From contig NC_003279.8 in assembly GCF_000002985.6 (NCBI RefSeq), forward strand, positions 5,208,001 through 5,272,000: DNA of 64,000 bases, written 5' to 3'. The position numbers and the translations under genes are program-made. This document shows, one piece after another, positions 28,601 to 40,700 of the stretch (positions are counted from its first letter, which is position 1; each line of letters begins with the position of its first letter). The notes under the pieces were generated by a model. That model had not been told where the DNA came from. It did no database searches and saw only the letters and a list, made by a program, of their open reading frames with translations. Source of the DNA: Caenorhabditis elegans (Eukaryota > Nematoda > Chromadorea > Rhabditida > Rhabditidae).

Positions 28601-31600
28601 TCATATCAATATCTTCTTCCTCTTCATCACCATATTCTTCCAGTACTTCCTCATCTTCATACTCATATTCTTCTTCATCTTCATATTCAATCTCTTCATC
28701 CCAATATTCTTCATCCTCATATTCATCTGATTCATCTTCTATTTCTTCTTCATCATCGTAATATTCTGATTCATCAGTCTCATCCGAATCTTTTCTTGCA
28801 GCTCGATCAACTAATTTCAAAGTGCAACCAACCGTTCGACCATCATAATTTGAATCGCTTCCATCTTCGGAAGTCACACTTCCAGGAGACATGTAAGCTC
28901 CAAGTGACGATGAACCAGCTCTAGCTATTGGAAGAACTGAAAACTATCAAGTGATGCTGAAACCCCCATCTAAGTACCCACGCTTAAAATCCTCATCATC
29001 TCCTTCTTCACAACTGTGCACTTCATCCGACCACTCTCCATCATCTTCCTCTCCAGGCATCATCCCATCATAAGTAACACTACATGTGAATGTTGGAGCA
29101 GGAACTGCAAAAAGACTATCCACTCTGCCACGAGACTCTTCCTTCCGTGCATCGGCTAGAAATGTATCTCCGTCTGAGAATTCGGACACCAGAGCAGATG
29201 TGTTGGATGCGGACGTGGCAAGGGGATAAAGCTCTCCAAGGTTAATGTGATCTTTGAGCGAGAATGTTTGAGAAACCGAGTATTCATTGTCTTCCTCTTC
29301 GTCGGTAATGTCTGGAAATTTTGAAATGAATATAAATTGTAAAAAATCAAAACTCACATTCCTCATCGTCCTCTCCTTCAGTCCAATCACCGGAGGAATA
29401 CTCTTCTTCCTCGTCCTATAAAATAAGTGAATTGAAATTACATAATTTTAATCTGCTAACCTCCTCTTCATATTCTTCGTCATCTTCCGTGGAAGAAGAT
29501 GATCGTTTAGAAATATCATTATTCCATAAACATATACTTGCTGCAGTGGTAACTGGAGTTGTTGCAAGCGGGGTTGAAGGATTCGAAGGTTCAGTGATTA
29601 AAACCAGCGGGATCGGGATACGACGGATTTTCTGAAAAGAAATGGTTTTATAGAACTTGTTTTAAAGGTTTTCTTCTTTGAAACCGAACGCTAGACAATT
29701 TTATGGCGTTTTGAAACTACTCGCAATATTTTTGTAAGTTGCCATTCTGTTGCAAAGAAGCTCTTTTTTTTAATAAATAAGTTTTCGAAAATAAATAATT
29801 CCAGGTGTTTTGAAAATCCCGAATAAACTCAGAAATCTTATAAAGAAGTTGCCCTCAAAAACCAAGATGAACTCGTCTGTATTTTGGCAACACCATGAAA
29901 ATTTTAAGTTTTAAAATACATTAGTTCCTCTAATAGTACATATTACTCCACAGTTCTTTACTTACAATTGGAAAGGTTATATCTCGGTTAATTCTCGACA
30001 ATAAAAAACTAAAAAACAATAGAAAAAGTTTGTACGTTGGTCATTTTTGAATAGAACAAACGTTACCTGAGATATTGAATTGTCAAAGTTGAACAAAGTG
30101 CTAGAGGAAATACGGTAGCATATTTTTTGAAAGATGTTGAATAATTACTTTTCGACAAAAAAACTAGGTTCGCAAAGATAAATTTATTTCAAAAATCAGT
30201 TGTCCCCAGTTCAAATACCACACTACAAATAATTCCTTACCTTTTCCTGCTCTTCGTCATTTCCATTTTCTTGTTTCTTTTCTTCAGATCCGTCTCCTCC
30301 ATTATTCATTTTTTCAGCTTTTAATATTGACTGCAAATTCTCTAATGTTCTATTTGGATCTCGACGCTTTCGGAGAGTAGATGCTGAAATTGTTCAATTT
30401 TCCGATTAGCCTGAGAAAACGTAAAGAATCAAATTTCAAAATATTCATTGTTCAGTTGCTGTGGTGGTTCACAACAATGATAGATACAGAGAGATAGAGG
30501 GCGGGCAAAAAAGCGAGCTCAGCGAGCACAATTTCTCTCGAGAAGCTGCAAGAGCTTTTCGTCATTTCTAACAGCTGTTCGAAATTGCTTGAGCATGAAA
30601 AAAGTAAAGGAATCAATGTGGGAATTCAAAAATCCGCTAATTTTTGTTTTGTTTTTAAGAGAAGATCTGAACTCTAGAATCCAAAATCACAATACCTCTA
30701 GAAGACGTTGTTATAGTATCGCTTTCCGATGATTTTTCTATAGAGAACTCTTGAGGATCATCTGATTTTTCATGGGGTGGAATTGAGCCATCATGATCAT
30801 TCAAAACCACTTTCACTGCCGATGAAATGAGGTTTTCGGGAACTTTTGAAGTTTCACTTGGAATCTGAAATATTGGAATGGTGTGACGCAAGCAGAAGAT
30901 ATAAGATACTAAAATTTCAGCTTCAGCTTAAGGTATAATTTTTCGAAGCTCTAGAACCATTTTTTTGGAAGCTCTAGAACCATTACCAATTACTGACACA
31001 AACCTCTCTGGTCCTTGATGGAGATTTATCACTACGAATTCGAATTCTTACGGGCGTCGGAACATCTTGAATGTTCGTAGCAACAGGTTTTGAATCAACT
31101 TCCTTTTTATCTTCTTTCGTTTTTTCAACATCTTTTACTTCTATTCCATTAATTTTGATAGATGACACTACTTTTTTGATTGGCTCTACTAGAACTTCTG
31201 ATGCTTTTTCAGGTTGTTCTATAGGTTTGATGATTTCAACATCTTCCTCCTCATCTTCTGAACTTGTATCCACCAAATTCGGAACGCCCCTCGGAACTGC
31301 TGTCACGGGGGTTGATTGGAAGTTATCAATCTTTTCAGTAGGCTCTGTAGCTTTTTGAACTTCAGGAGATTTCTCAGTTTCGAACGTCTTGGTTTCTTCT
31401 ACTGAACTTTTCTTAATAGCAGAAACTCCAAAAGACGCCTCCATTTGAAAACTTCTGGTCAGTGGTTTCATCTCTGGAGATACTGACCTCGATTCCGATC
31501 TTACCACAGTTGCAATCTCCTAGAATTTTAGAATTAGAGCTATAGCATATATGAAGTAATTTTTTGAAACTGACTTTTCTGGCGGGTAATGGTGAACATT

Positions 31601-34592
31601 TTGGTGTAACATCTTTGCTAGGAGAGTTGCATACAGACGCACGGGGAGTTATTGAACTCGCTGAGCTTGCCTGAAAATAGAAATTAAATAGTTTTTAGTA
31701 ATAAATTACCTACCCTTCTCAACCCTTTTGTTTGATATTTTGACAACACATCATCCTCGTCCTCTTCAGCAATTGAATCATCATCATCTTCAGCTTCACT
31801 TTTTGATTCAAAACGTCGAGAAACTTTTTCTGCCAAAGATTCGTCGTCTTTTCCTCCAACTTTTGATAAATCTGGTTCACTATCCGTGACATATTTCCTG
31901 TATAACTTTCGGAAAGTGCTTTCAATTTCGTCTACTTCATCCTGAAGAAAATTGTTGTTTGATAAAAATTAAGTCATCCACGTAGGTTACATCATCGCCC
32001 GGCATATTGCACACATGTGTCAACCTGCGGAGTGTAGGTCTCACAATCAGTACAACTAACGATATTTAGCAATTTTACTCGGTCTCGCCACGAAAACAGC
32101 TTATTTTAATAATGGTTTATCTCTGCTTTTTTTTTCGAATTTTTTAAATGAAATTTTGTTAAGAATTACCGTTTTTGGATTTTAGAAAAGTACAAAGGTC
32201 AAAAAAGCGACTGCGGCAAAAAAAAATTCTAATCATAAACTTTTTCTCGTGGCGAGACACATCCGAATGAACCCGTGCGCCTTTAATTAAGCACTACACA
32301 CTCTTCTTTCTTCACTTACCTCGTTATCGGTTGCTCTACTCATTGATCTGTAATCTCTGTCACTTCTATATGAGCTGGATGTGGATGTTCTTGAAGAATA
32401 TACAGATGACGGTGTTTTATGGGAGTTTGAATATCGATTTGAGTTTCCAGAAGATATTGTAGATGAGCGCCGACTACTGTAGCTATTGTCTGGGCTACGG
32501 TATTTGGTTGAAGAGTAGTCAGAAGTACTGGATAGATCAGTGGATCTGTAGCGAGACAAACTTGGGGTGTAGGTTGAGGTGGAGGATCTGGAAAACTTTA
32601 ATTTACTAGCAGAAGTTTCAAATAATACTTCCAATCATCAATGGTGAAAAAAATAAAAATAATATAGTTACATCCGACAACCGTTGTTTTTACTCACACA
32701 GAATTATCTGGTCGATATCTTGAAAAAGTGGATGATGAGGACACCGAGTCAGCTCGACTCGTTGGAGGGTCGTAGGCTGCAAAACATGTGTGAAACATCT
32801 GGACAGGATACAATTAAATTTTAAAAAAAAGACGAAATGACCAATCAGTTTTGGAATATCAATTACCTCCAATGCTCACACTTCCAGCTCGGACATTTCT
32901 GGGAGTGTATGATGACGTGGAATTACTAGAATTTCCGCCAGAAGTGATTGATCCGGCACGGTATGACGTCGGTCGATAAGAGGAGGAAGACGATGAGTTC
33001 AGCTGATCAGTACTACCATATCTGATATAATTTTGATACAATATATGAGGGAAAAGTTTATAAAAATTGTTTTTGGCTCACATTCGGGCCGTTTGATTAA
33101 GAATCTCGTGGGAAACCCCAAACATATTCATTAATTCTGTTCATCATAATTTCTAAAAAAATCAATTTTAAATTTTTGCATTCTCACAAGAAAAGTATTT
33201 CAGTTCGTTTTTAGACTTCCGAATGAATTGAAAACATTTCCAACTGGAAAAATGTCAAAAAAACATTTTCTTTTCTAGTTTAGAGGCTCGTAAAATTGTC
33301 CATTCGTGGATTTTCGCAGACATTTAATTTTATAGGTAGTTGAACAATCACGGAAGTTTTTGGAAATTTTCAATTTTTAATTAATAGATTTATGATAGAC
33401 TAGGATCGATTTGAAAAAAGTTCATAGAGCTCATTTGCTGTTAAATTTGTTTCATTCGGAAATCTGAAAGTGAGCTGAAATTTCTTCAAAAGGAAATCAA
33501 AAACAATCTATCAGCACCTTTTAAAAAATGAATATTTGAAAAACACTGTAGTTTTTGATGAACTGTACAAATTCCGTTGGCATTTAATTAAATGTATAAG
33601 ACAAACTTTACAAACCTCCAATTAGTTCATCTATTCTAATAGTAAAACAAAAGTTTTCATTTATTTGTTCTTGTGATAAAGCTCAAGTTCTAGTTAATTA
33701 TTATATATTTAGAAAATTGGAAACTCCAATGAACGTCAAATTTCTCCAATACCCACCTGCTTGTATATGAACTGATTCTGGGTGTATAGTCACTATTCGA
33801 AAGACCACCACTTCGAATAACTGAACTTGCTCGATTTGTAGAAGCAAATGGATCGTATGATGTTGCTCTTGGCATTCTTGTTGTTGTTTTTGTAGTTGAA
33901 GGAAGATCTCGAGACTGAAATGTTTCAAAATATGCAACCTTTAAAATTTTAAAACGAATTATCGCGTTACAATTTATGTTTGAAAAAATATCAGCTTCAT
34001 AACGTTTGAAAACTATTTCAGATTGGCATTTTGGCAATTTTAAAATCACAAAAAAACTTCCAAATTTTTTTTTAACTCGATAAATGCTATATGATAAAAG
34101 GTGAGAAAACAAAAAATAAGACGTTTTCTGAGAATGCGGGAGCCAACTGAGATTCTTTGAGTCATGGGAGGAACATCAGGTGATTGACAACTTTATCGGC
34201 TCTTTTCTTCTGCCAAACCACTGCCACAACATGAGAATGCAGTAAACATGTGGGCATGTTTTCAGTGGCTCTCATAGCTTGACATTTTTCAGAAATTTCA
34301 TAATTTGCAATTTTTCAACGTAGTTTTGACTGTCAAATTGTGTATTTTTATCTAATTTTTAAAATTAATTTTCAAAATATGTTTGAAAATGTCGTATTTC
34401 AATTAAGATACGAAAGTTCCTAGATAATTTTTGACATAAAATAACCTAATTTCAATAACATACACGCCCCCTTTCAACTCCATAACATGTTCGATATGGT
34501 GCAGGATCTCTTGATGAAGATGTTGTTGATCGCCTCTCAACACTTCCACTTCTGTATCGTAAACTGGAACTTTCTCTACTTGAATATGACAT
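22628..34592 (-). CDS. Large Ser-rich / acidic / coiled-coil protein, 24 coding exons, ~1568 residues (unnamed)
   Basis: The start is ATG 34592-34590, four bases after a TTTCAG acceptor. Coding exons, high to low: 34592-34464, 33914-33757, 33021-32867, 32776-32698, 32587-32320, 31941-31714, 31670-31575, 31519-31004, 30864-30696, 30383-30241, 29631-29461, 29415-29358, 29311-28982, 28936-28398, 28070-27738, 27557-27480, 27432-27329, 24923-24824, 24603-24443, 24395-24193, 23678-23416, 23363-23217, 23170-23069, 22804-22628. All junctions agree in phase. Residues 1-263 are rich in Ser, Tyr, Arg and Thr. Residues ~264-1013 are disordered with Glu/Asp runs; exon 28936-28398 is mostly acidic. Residues ~1060-1340 are Lys/Glu-rich and probably coiled coil. 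The C-terminus is basic, with an RRKRNPRRRR stretch. The overall look suggests a cytoskeletal or scaffold protein, but I see no named domain. Introns 34463-33915, 33756-33022 and 30240-29632 are AT-rich with no gene, apart from the alternative exon listed separately. Confidence 0.8.
25061..27222 (+). CDS. Lys-rich protein of 552 residues, nested in an intron of the opposite-strand gene
   Basis: Exons: 25061-25074, 25120-25483, 25594-26012, 26084-26135, 26223-26453, 26500-26599, 26642-26829, 26883-26986, 27036-27222. The first exon codes only MTVH plus two bases before a perfect GTAAGT donor. Residues ~5-125 are highly basic and repetitive, with KDKK, KSK and KPKD units. A Lys/Glu-rich disordered middle follows, with acidic patches and TP/SP sites. 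The last ~150 residues, from KKNPFDPLRSELE onward, are more regular and mostly helical (for example KNMEIKLVNLDLVGR, then a Met/Leu helix before the C-terminal SKDH); this is probably the folded part. I do not recognise the family; a nuclear or nucleolar location is plausible from the basic region only. An AATAAA lies 35 bases past the stop. Intron 26136-26222 is stop-free and in frame, so it may sometimes be retained. Confidence 0.85.
27257..27262 (+). terminator. Poly(A) signal of the nested Lys-rich gene
   Basis: Exact AATAAA 35 bases after the TGA stop at 27220-27222. It lies inside the host gene's intron, just short of the host's splice donor at 27328. Confidence 0.7.
33082..33152 (-). 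other. Candidate alternative first exon of the large leftward gene, with overlapping uORF
   Basis: On the minus strand a TTTTTTAG acceptor precedes 33152 and a GTGAGC donor follows 33082. The frame starting at ATG 33125 reads MFGVSHEILNQTAR and joins exon 33021-32867 in exactly the right phase, giving a protein without the first ~95 residues of the long form. Two ATGs upstream (33147 and 33144) open a 16-codon uORF that overlaps the start and ends at 33097. Transcript support is needed; splicing and phase are the only evidence. Confidence 0.45.
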
Positions 34593-34596
34593 TTGT

Positions 34597-36446
34597 CTGA
34601 AACTTGGTTAGAGTCAAAACTTTGGAAAATTTACAAATTTTCGTAAAATTTCTGAGAAACTCAGAGTTTTCTTGCATGTTCGAAGTGCAAAAATGTCAAA
34701 TGTCAAAATATGAATAAGAGATGAAAATCAAGCGCAAAGTCAGGTTTTCAAACATCAATCTTTTTGAACGTTATTTGTTTAATCAAACTGTATAAACTTC
34801 AAGAAACTTTCTAGAAAAAAGAATGAAATAACGGCAAACCGGATATTTGTGGCATTATTTTTGCTTGAGTTGGATTTCAAGCAAAAATCTTCAATCATTT
34901 TCTAGCACGTCAAGTAAAAAGTAAAGCTTTCAAGCTTTTGCACCTCCTGATACGAATAATGAAAACATCATTAATATTTTAAACCTGCAGAAAAAATGGT
35001 TTTCCTGGTCGACTCTCAAAACTATGACCGATGAAAACTAAGTAATATCCACTTTATGGTGGTAAATAAACATATTTCAGATTACGCTCAAAAATATTTT
35101 ATGACATTTGACAATTTGAGGATTATTAAAGTAATTTTAGCATTTTCCCCACTATACCATCTTTAATAAAAGAAAACTCAGTTTTCAATGTGATAAAGTG
35201 ATATAAGAAGAATTGAACTAAAGGTGAGGGAGTATAAGAAACGAAATGAAATTGTCTTCTTTATCTTCCTGTCTCCTCCAGAACACTTTCCCTATCTTTT
35301 CAATTCATTTTGTGGTGCTCAGTGAGCATTAGTGCGATGTACAATCTTCAGAGACACAGAGACAAGACACAGGAAGGGGTTACAACCGCAATGAGCAAAA
35401 TGTTTCGGACATTACTTCAAGATTGAAAGACGACACCTGACACAACACGACCTCTTAATGATAATATTGTTCAAAAAAAAAACTATTGGCATTTCAAAAT
35501 GTACGATTCGACGATGGAATATCTTGTTCACACACTTTTATATATACCAGCCGTTCGCACACGCAAAGCGCGTGCTCCGACTGGCGTACGCTAAATTGTT
35601 TTAATGAATTTTAAAGTGCTAATGTAGCATTTTTGTACAGTTATACATTCTCCTGGAGTTTTGCGGACTTTCAAGAAAATTCTACAACTTTCCAGGTTTT
35701 TCTTTAAAAAATTCCCAGAACTTTTTAGAAAATTCTAGAACTTTTCGGATTTCTTCAAATTTTAAGCGCTTCCAGAATTTAATAATATAATTTTTCTAGG
35801 TGCTACAAGCTTCCAGTTTAATCAAAAAAACTGACCTCCAGGCATATAAATGACCGCATTTTTTATTGGGAGATTTATTTAGTTTTCGTAATTTCAAAAA
35901 TTAATATCTGACTTAAATTGAACTTTTTTGAAAATGTTTCTTCGGGGACTTGTTTCAAATTTTAAGCGCTTTCAAAATTTAATAACAAAATTTTTCTAGG
36001 TGCCAGAAGCTTCCAGTTTAATCAAAAAAACTGACCTCCAGGCATATAAATGACCGCATTTATTTATTGGGAGATTAACTAAGTTTTCATAATTTCAAAA
36101 ATTAATATCTGACTTAAAATGAACTTTTTTGTCGAAGAATTTTTTCAAGAAATAATTACTTGAAGTTAATTCAATGTTTTACTGAAAACCCATGTTAAAA
36201 GTATTAAAACTTGCTATTGAAATTTTATCTAGAAAAAACTATTTTTTGAATTACCTCTGCTATGGGGGAGGCAATTGTGCGGTGGAGCGCACTTGCCGCC
36301 CATTTATTATTTTTTGGCAGCAAGGTTTTCTCCAAAATATTCTATTTTTTAATGTTTTCTTTTGTTTTTATTGAATATTTTGCTCTTTATATATGCAAAA
36401 TTTTGATTTTACCAATTTTCATTCTTTGAGGTTCTTCAAATCTACA
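34597..36446. other. Divergent intergenic region between the large leftward gene and mrpl-47
   Basis: About 1.85 kb with no open frame joined to splice sites. It should carry the promoters of both the large leftward gene and the rightward mrpl-47 cluster. The right half contains degenerate GAAAATTCTAGAACTTT-like repeats (~35660-35750) and a 200-bp tandem duplication (listed separately). A GC-rich patch near 35550-35595 contains the near-palindrome CACGCAAAGCGCGTG. Confidence 0.6.
35732..36131 (+). repeat. Two-copy tandem duplication of ~200 bp
   Basis: Copy one (about 35732-35931) and copy two (about 35932-36131) align at a constant shift of 200-201 bases. Shared landmarks are TTTAAGCGCTT at 35761 and 35961, AAGCTTCCAGTTTAATC near 35809 and 36009, GGCATATAAATGACCGCATT, and the closing AATTAATATCTGACTTAAA. 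The last ~170 bases of each copy are nearly identical and the first ~25 have diverged. Both copies lie 300-700 bases upstream of mrpl-47. Confidence 0.85.
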
Positions 36447-37292
36447 ATGTGGCGTAGTTTACCGAGTTTGGTGTCTTCGGCTGTTCGGTTAGTTGATAAA
36501 TCGAAGTTTGTTGAATTCCAGTTAATTTTTGCTTCTTTTAGATCACAAAATGCCGTCAACACACGATTTTCCAGTACAATGAAACAATTTTTCGATGATG
36601 AAGCGAATTTTGGAAAAGCAGAGCTCCGCCCGAAACATCGGCCGGGCAGATCGTGGACAGCAGAAGAACTGAGATTAAAAAGCAATTCAGATTTGCATAA
36701 GCTTTGGTAATTTAATGGCAATTCGGTTTTAAATTTATTAAAAATTTAAATTTAAGGTATGTGTGCTTGAAGGAGCGAAATATGCTGATAACGATGAAAA
36801 AAGCGCACACTTCACGTGCCCGGAACATGCCAAACCCAGAGAGACTTGATCGTGTTCATGAGGTATATTTTAAAAATTTAATAAATGCAAAATGATATAT
36901 TTCAGACAATGGATCGTATAGAATCAGTAGTTCACGAGCGAAATGATGCGGTCTTCCGTTTGGAAACTGGAGAATCCGCGGCTCCACGCAAGAGAACAAT
37001 CACTTCATTCGCTGGATTTACATATCAGTGAGTTCCTGATAAAATTAATTTTTTTAAAATAAAAATATGTTCCAGAAAACAAGCCACAGAACACTTTGCA
37101 CCACCTCAACTCGGCCAGAAAGAATACGAAACTCCATATCTCGACGACGATGCCTACGTGATGCAGAAGCTTTGGCAGGAAAAAGAATTCATGAAAAATC
37201 GAGATAGATTGGATGATGAGAAGAGACGAGCGGCACGAACAGAAGACATGGACAGATTCAAGAGAGGAGCTCCACGAGTTTTCAATCGATAA
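36447..37292 (+). CDS. mrpl-47: Mitochondrial large-subunit ribosomal protein L47 (uL29m)
   Basis: Exons 36447-36487, 36542-36706, 36757-36862, 36906-37027 and 37076-37292 give 216 residues. The start MWRSLPSLVSSAVR is a typical mitochondrial targeting sequence: basic, hydroxylated, no acidic residues. The conserved MRP-L47 core is visible: RPGRSWTAEELRLKSNSDLH, then WYVCLKERNMLITMKKAH with the MPNPERLDRV motif, the uL29-like helical hairpin that binds the exit-tunnel rim of the mitoribosome. The C-terminal tail (YLDDDAYVMQKLWQEKEF and a charged helix) is also family-like. An in-frame ATG lies at 36393, but the downstream ATG gives the better targeting peptide. Intron 36488-36541 is 54 bases with no stop, so splicing there is inferred from its GTTAGT/TTTTAG sites. 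It lies 488 bases upstream of let-363 on the same strand. Confidence 0.93.
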
Positions 37293-37780
37293 AAAGTTGT
37301 TTCTAGATATTTTTTTTGTTTTCGAGTAGGCTTTTAAAAATGTTGTTTGCTTTGCTTCCTTCCTCAGTTTATTTAGTTTTTCAAAGAATATCCATTGTTC
37401 TTTTTTCTTGATATTTTGAAATATGCAACGGGTTTTGTCAGCCCATAGTTATCTGATATTACAAAAGGCTCCGTGTTGTTCTCATATTTTTCATTGAAAA
37501 TCCCTTGATTTACATAGGAAAAAAAACCTAATTTTTAGCTGAAAAAAATTTAAAAAGTGGTAAAAAATTACCTGAAAGTTGTCTATTATCGAACTATCAA
37601 GCTATATTTTTCTGAAAACGGCCAGTTTTGAGCACTTTCTTGATTATTTCAGCTGGAAATAATTTTATTTTCGGAAAAAAACCAGTGATTTTCTATGCTT
37701 CTGATCATTCTCATAACTTTTTATTCTTAACGTAATTTTAAGCCCACAATGCACTAAATCGGCAGAAACATCTTTGAAAA
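37293..37780 (+). other. mrpl-47 to let-363 intercistronic region
   Basis: 488 bases holding the mrpl-47 3' UTR and the let-363 5' leader. No clear AATAAA is visible. A TAATTTTAAG acceptor at ~37742 lies about 40 bases before the let-363 ATG and could receive a spliced leader. Whether it takes SL2 (operon) or SL1 (own promoter) cannot be told from sequence alone. Confidence 0.5.
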
Positions 37781-40700
37781 ATGCTCCAACAACACGGAAT
37801 TAGTTTTCAAATGAATGCCGATAGACAGAACAAAGCAGCCACAACTTCCAATCGAATAGTCTCCGCTCCAGCTACAAATGAATTTGACGAGCGGCATCGT
37901 AAAGTTAGTATTTCTTCTCCTTTAAACAATTTTTAAGGAAAAAAAAATCATATTTCAGCAAGGGATTGATGCTGCAAGAGCTCTTGCTTCACAATATCGG
38001 AGCCGAATTACGGAAAATAGAGATGCAAATCAACGACAGGCTGCTCGAGAACTCAGCAGGTAGTTTTTTTTTTAAATAAAAGTCAATAAATTAAATATAT
38101 TATTTTCCTCAGATATGTTCGAAGTGAGCTGAAAGACGAGCCAAATACTTTTAGTGATGCTTTCCTGAATGCAATCGATGGACGAACAGATATAGCCTCT
38201 CAGAGTGCAATTTATAATTGTATGAAGTCGAATTCAAATATCGATCAGAAACGAGCCGGTATCTATCTCATCGTGTGCTTAGCTGAAACTCATTCTGGAA
38301 ATGTTATTCGATATGCGAATTATCTTCTGAAAATGTTAAATAATGGAAATGGATTAGATGAAGATACAGTCAAGATGGCTTCAAAAGCTCTCGCTTTTCT
38401 GATTGCGGTAAGTAATTTAATTTTTTTTAAACCAATTTTAAACATTTGCAGACTTGTAAATCATACGCGGCCGAGCTGGTTGATCGTTGTCTTGATCATT
38501 GCCACGAATGGCTTGGTCAAAATGTTCCACATAGTCAGCAACCCAAAAATCAACAGGAAATTGATCAAATTCGTCGACTCGCCGCTTCACACCTCTCTCG
38601 TGAGCTCGCACTGGCCACACCGACAGCATTCTTTCTTCGTGTAAACTTATTTTTCAAGTATATCTTCAACGCTGTCAGAGACAAGAATCCAGCTGTAAGA
38701 ATCGCCGGAATTGATGCATTACACGTGGTTTTGACAATTGTTTCACAGCGTGAAGCAAAGAATAAAACTGAGTGGTTTAAGGTGATCAATTAAAATTTTG
38801 ATCTTTCGTTAGAATGATTTTATATTCCAGAAATGTTTCGATGAAGCACTGGAAGGTCAACCAAACCCATCGCAAAAGGACGATTTGGATAGATGGCATG
38901 CCGTCGCCCTGATTCTCAATGAACTTCTTCGAATTTCTGATCAACGATTCGAACTCATCAGATGTGAATCCTCACAGTTTATTAAACAAAAGTTTTTGAA
39001 AGAAGACGAAGAAGAAGGTGTTGAATGGCTTGTCCTAACTAAGTAATCGATTCTTTTTCATCTATTTAAAAACTTGTATTTTTAAGGCAACAAACTATTG
39101 TGGAAAGTGTGACTGCTCGAAAGCTGGTTTTGGAACGATTTCCGAAGGTAAAAGCTGAAATTCTTCATTTCCCGAAATTTGTTATGTTTTTTTCCAGATA
39201 CTCGATTGTGTTCGTCAGATAATACCTCTCGCAAACAAAACTTCATCCACGAAACAGCAAAGCTCGATTTACCTGAATACAGTTCTCATGCAGCTTCTAC
39301 CAAGAATTTGTGCATTTCCACAATGTGATCGAACTTTTCAAACAATCTCATTCGACACTTCATTTACTATGTACGTAGAATGGAAGAGGACTGATGTTTA
39401 TGGGCTTTTAGCTTTTATAGACTCGAAATGCGCTAAAAACGAATTTTGTAACGAGACTCAAAAAAAATTATGGTGATTCAAAATTTCCAATAATGTTCAA
39501 TTTTTTCAGTCTTCAAAGAAATGCGGTCGCTGCTCCAGCAATCGGAATGATGATGCTCTCGAATCCAGATGTACATGCCACACATATCGAGAAAACAATC
39601 AGTTTTATCTCTGCTGCTATCAAGTAAATTTGAAATTAGTACACTTTTTTTAATAGTTAAATTTTGTAGAAAAACGACGAATTCTGATGTTCTCGATAAT
39701 TATTTCACATTCCTGTTCCTATTTGTGGATGCTTATCACGAACAAGTGACGACACAAATCAAGGCAATAATTCCACAATTAATGGATATTACCCTGTCTC
39801 GATCGCTGGCAAACGTGCTAAAAATGATTATGATGAGAATTCCGAAACTGCGGCTGAATGTTCAAGATGGTGTTATGGCTTCTGTCTATCAAACACTCAC
39901 TGGATCTCTAATTCCACCAAAATCCGAACCGATTGGAAGGCCTGCGAGTCCTAAAGCTATTTTGCAGGTTTGTTTCGTAGAGAAATTTTATAATTTTGCT
40001 CGAAGTAATTTTTTTGAATCTGAAAAGCACATAACATTTTTTAAATAAAGATCAGAATCCCATCAGATTTAAAAACGCTTACAATTTTATCTTTTTTGAA
40101 ATAATTTTCCGTCAAAGTTTCGACATTTTTCTATATTCGAACCAAGGGCGTCGTTAAAAATTTGTATGATTTTTCGCTTTTTTCAGATATGTTCGAAAAA
40201 CAAAAGACAGAGAAGCTATAAATTTATCGAAATTATCTTTTGAAAAATAGAGAAATGACCAGAAATTTTTCGAAATTTTTGATTTTTGTTTCCAGAAATC
40301 GTAAATTTAAAAGCCGAAAAATCGAAAAAAAAACCTAAACTTTGCGGGGTTTTCAAATATTTTCATAATCAGCAAAATAAGAAAATAGAAATGGCGACTT
40401 TTTAAAATTTAAATTTTTCGAACAGATTTCCTATGATATTTTATCATGTTAGCATTAACAATGGTTTTAAATATATTTCTCATTGGCGATATTTCTGTTG
40501 TGCAAAGAAGTAAATTCAAAAAATCTCAAATGAGAGTTTTGGGGTTGTATTTATGCAAAAGATTTATATTTCAGAAAGCAGAAACCGATCCAAAAGAGCT
40601 TCAACGAATCGTGCTGGCTGTCGATGTGCTCGGTGAATTCTATTTCTCAAGAGGTGCCTTGCAGAGAATCATGCAATACGTTGCAGATGTACGTTCGAAA

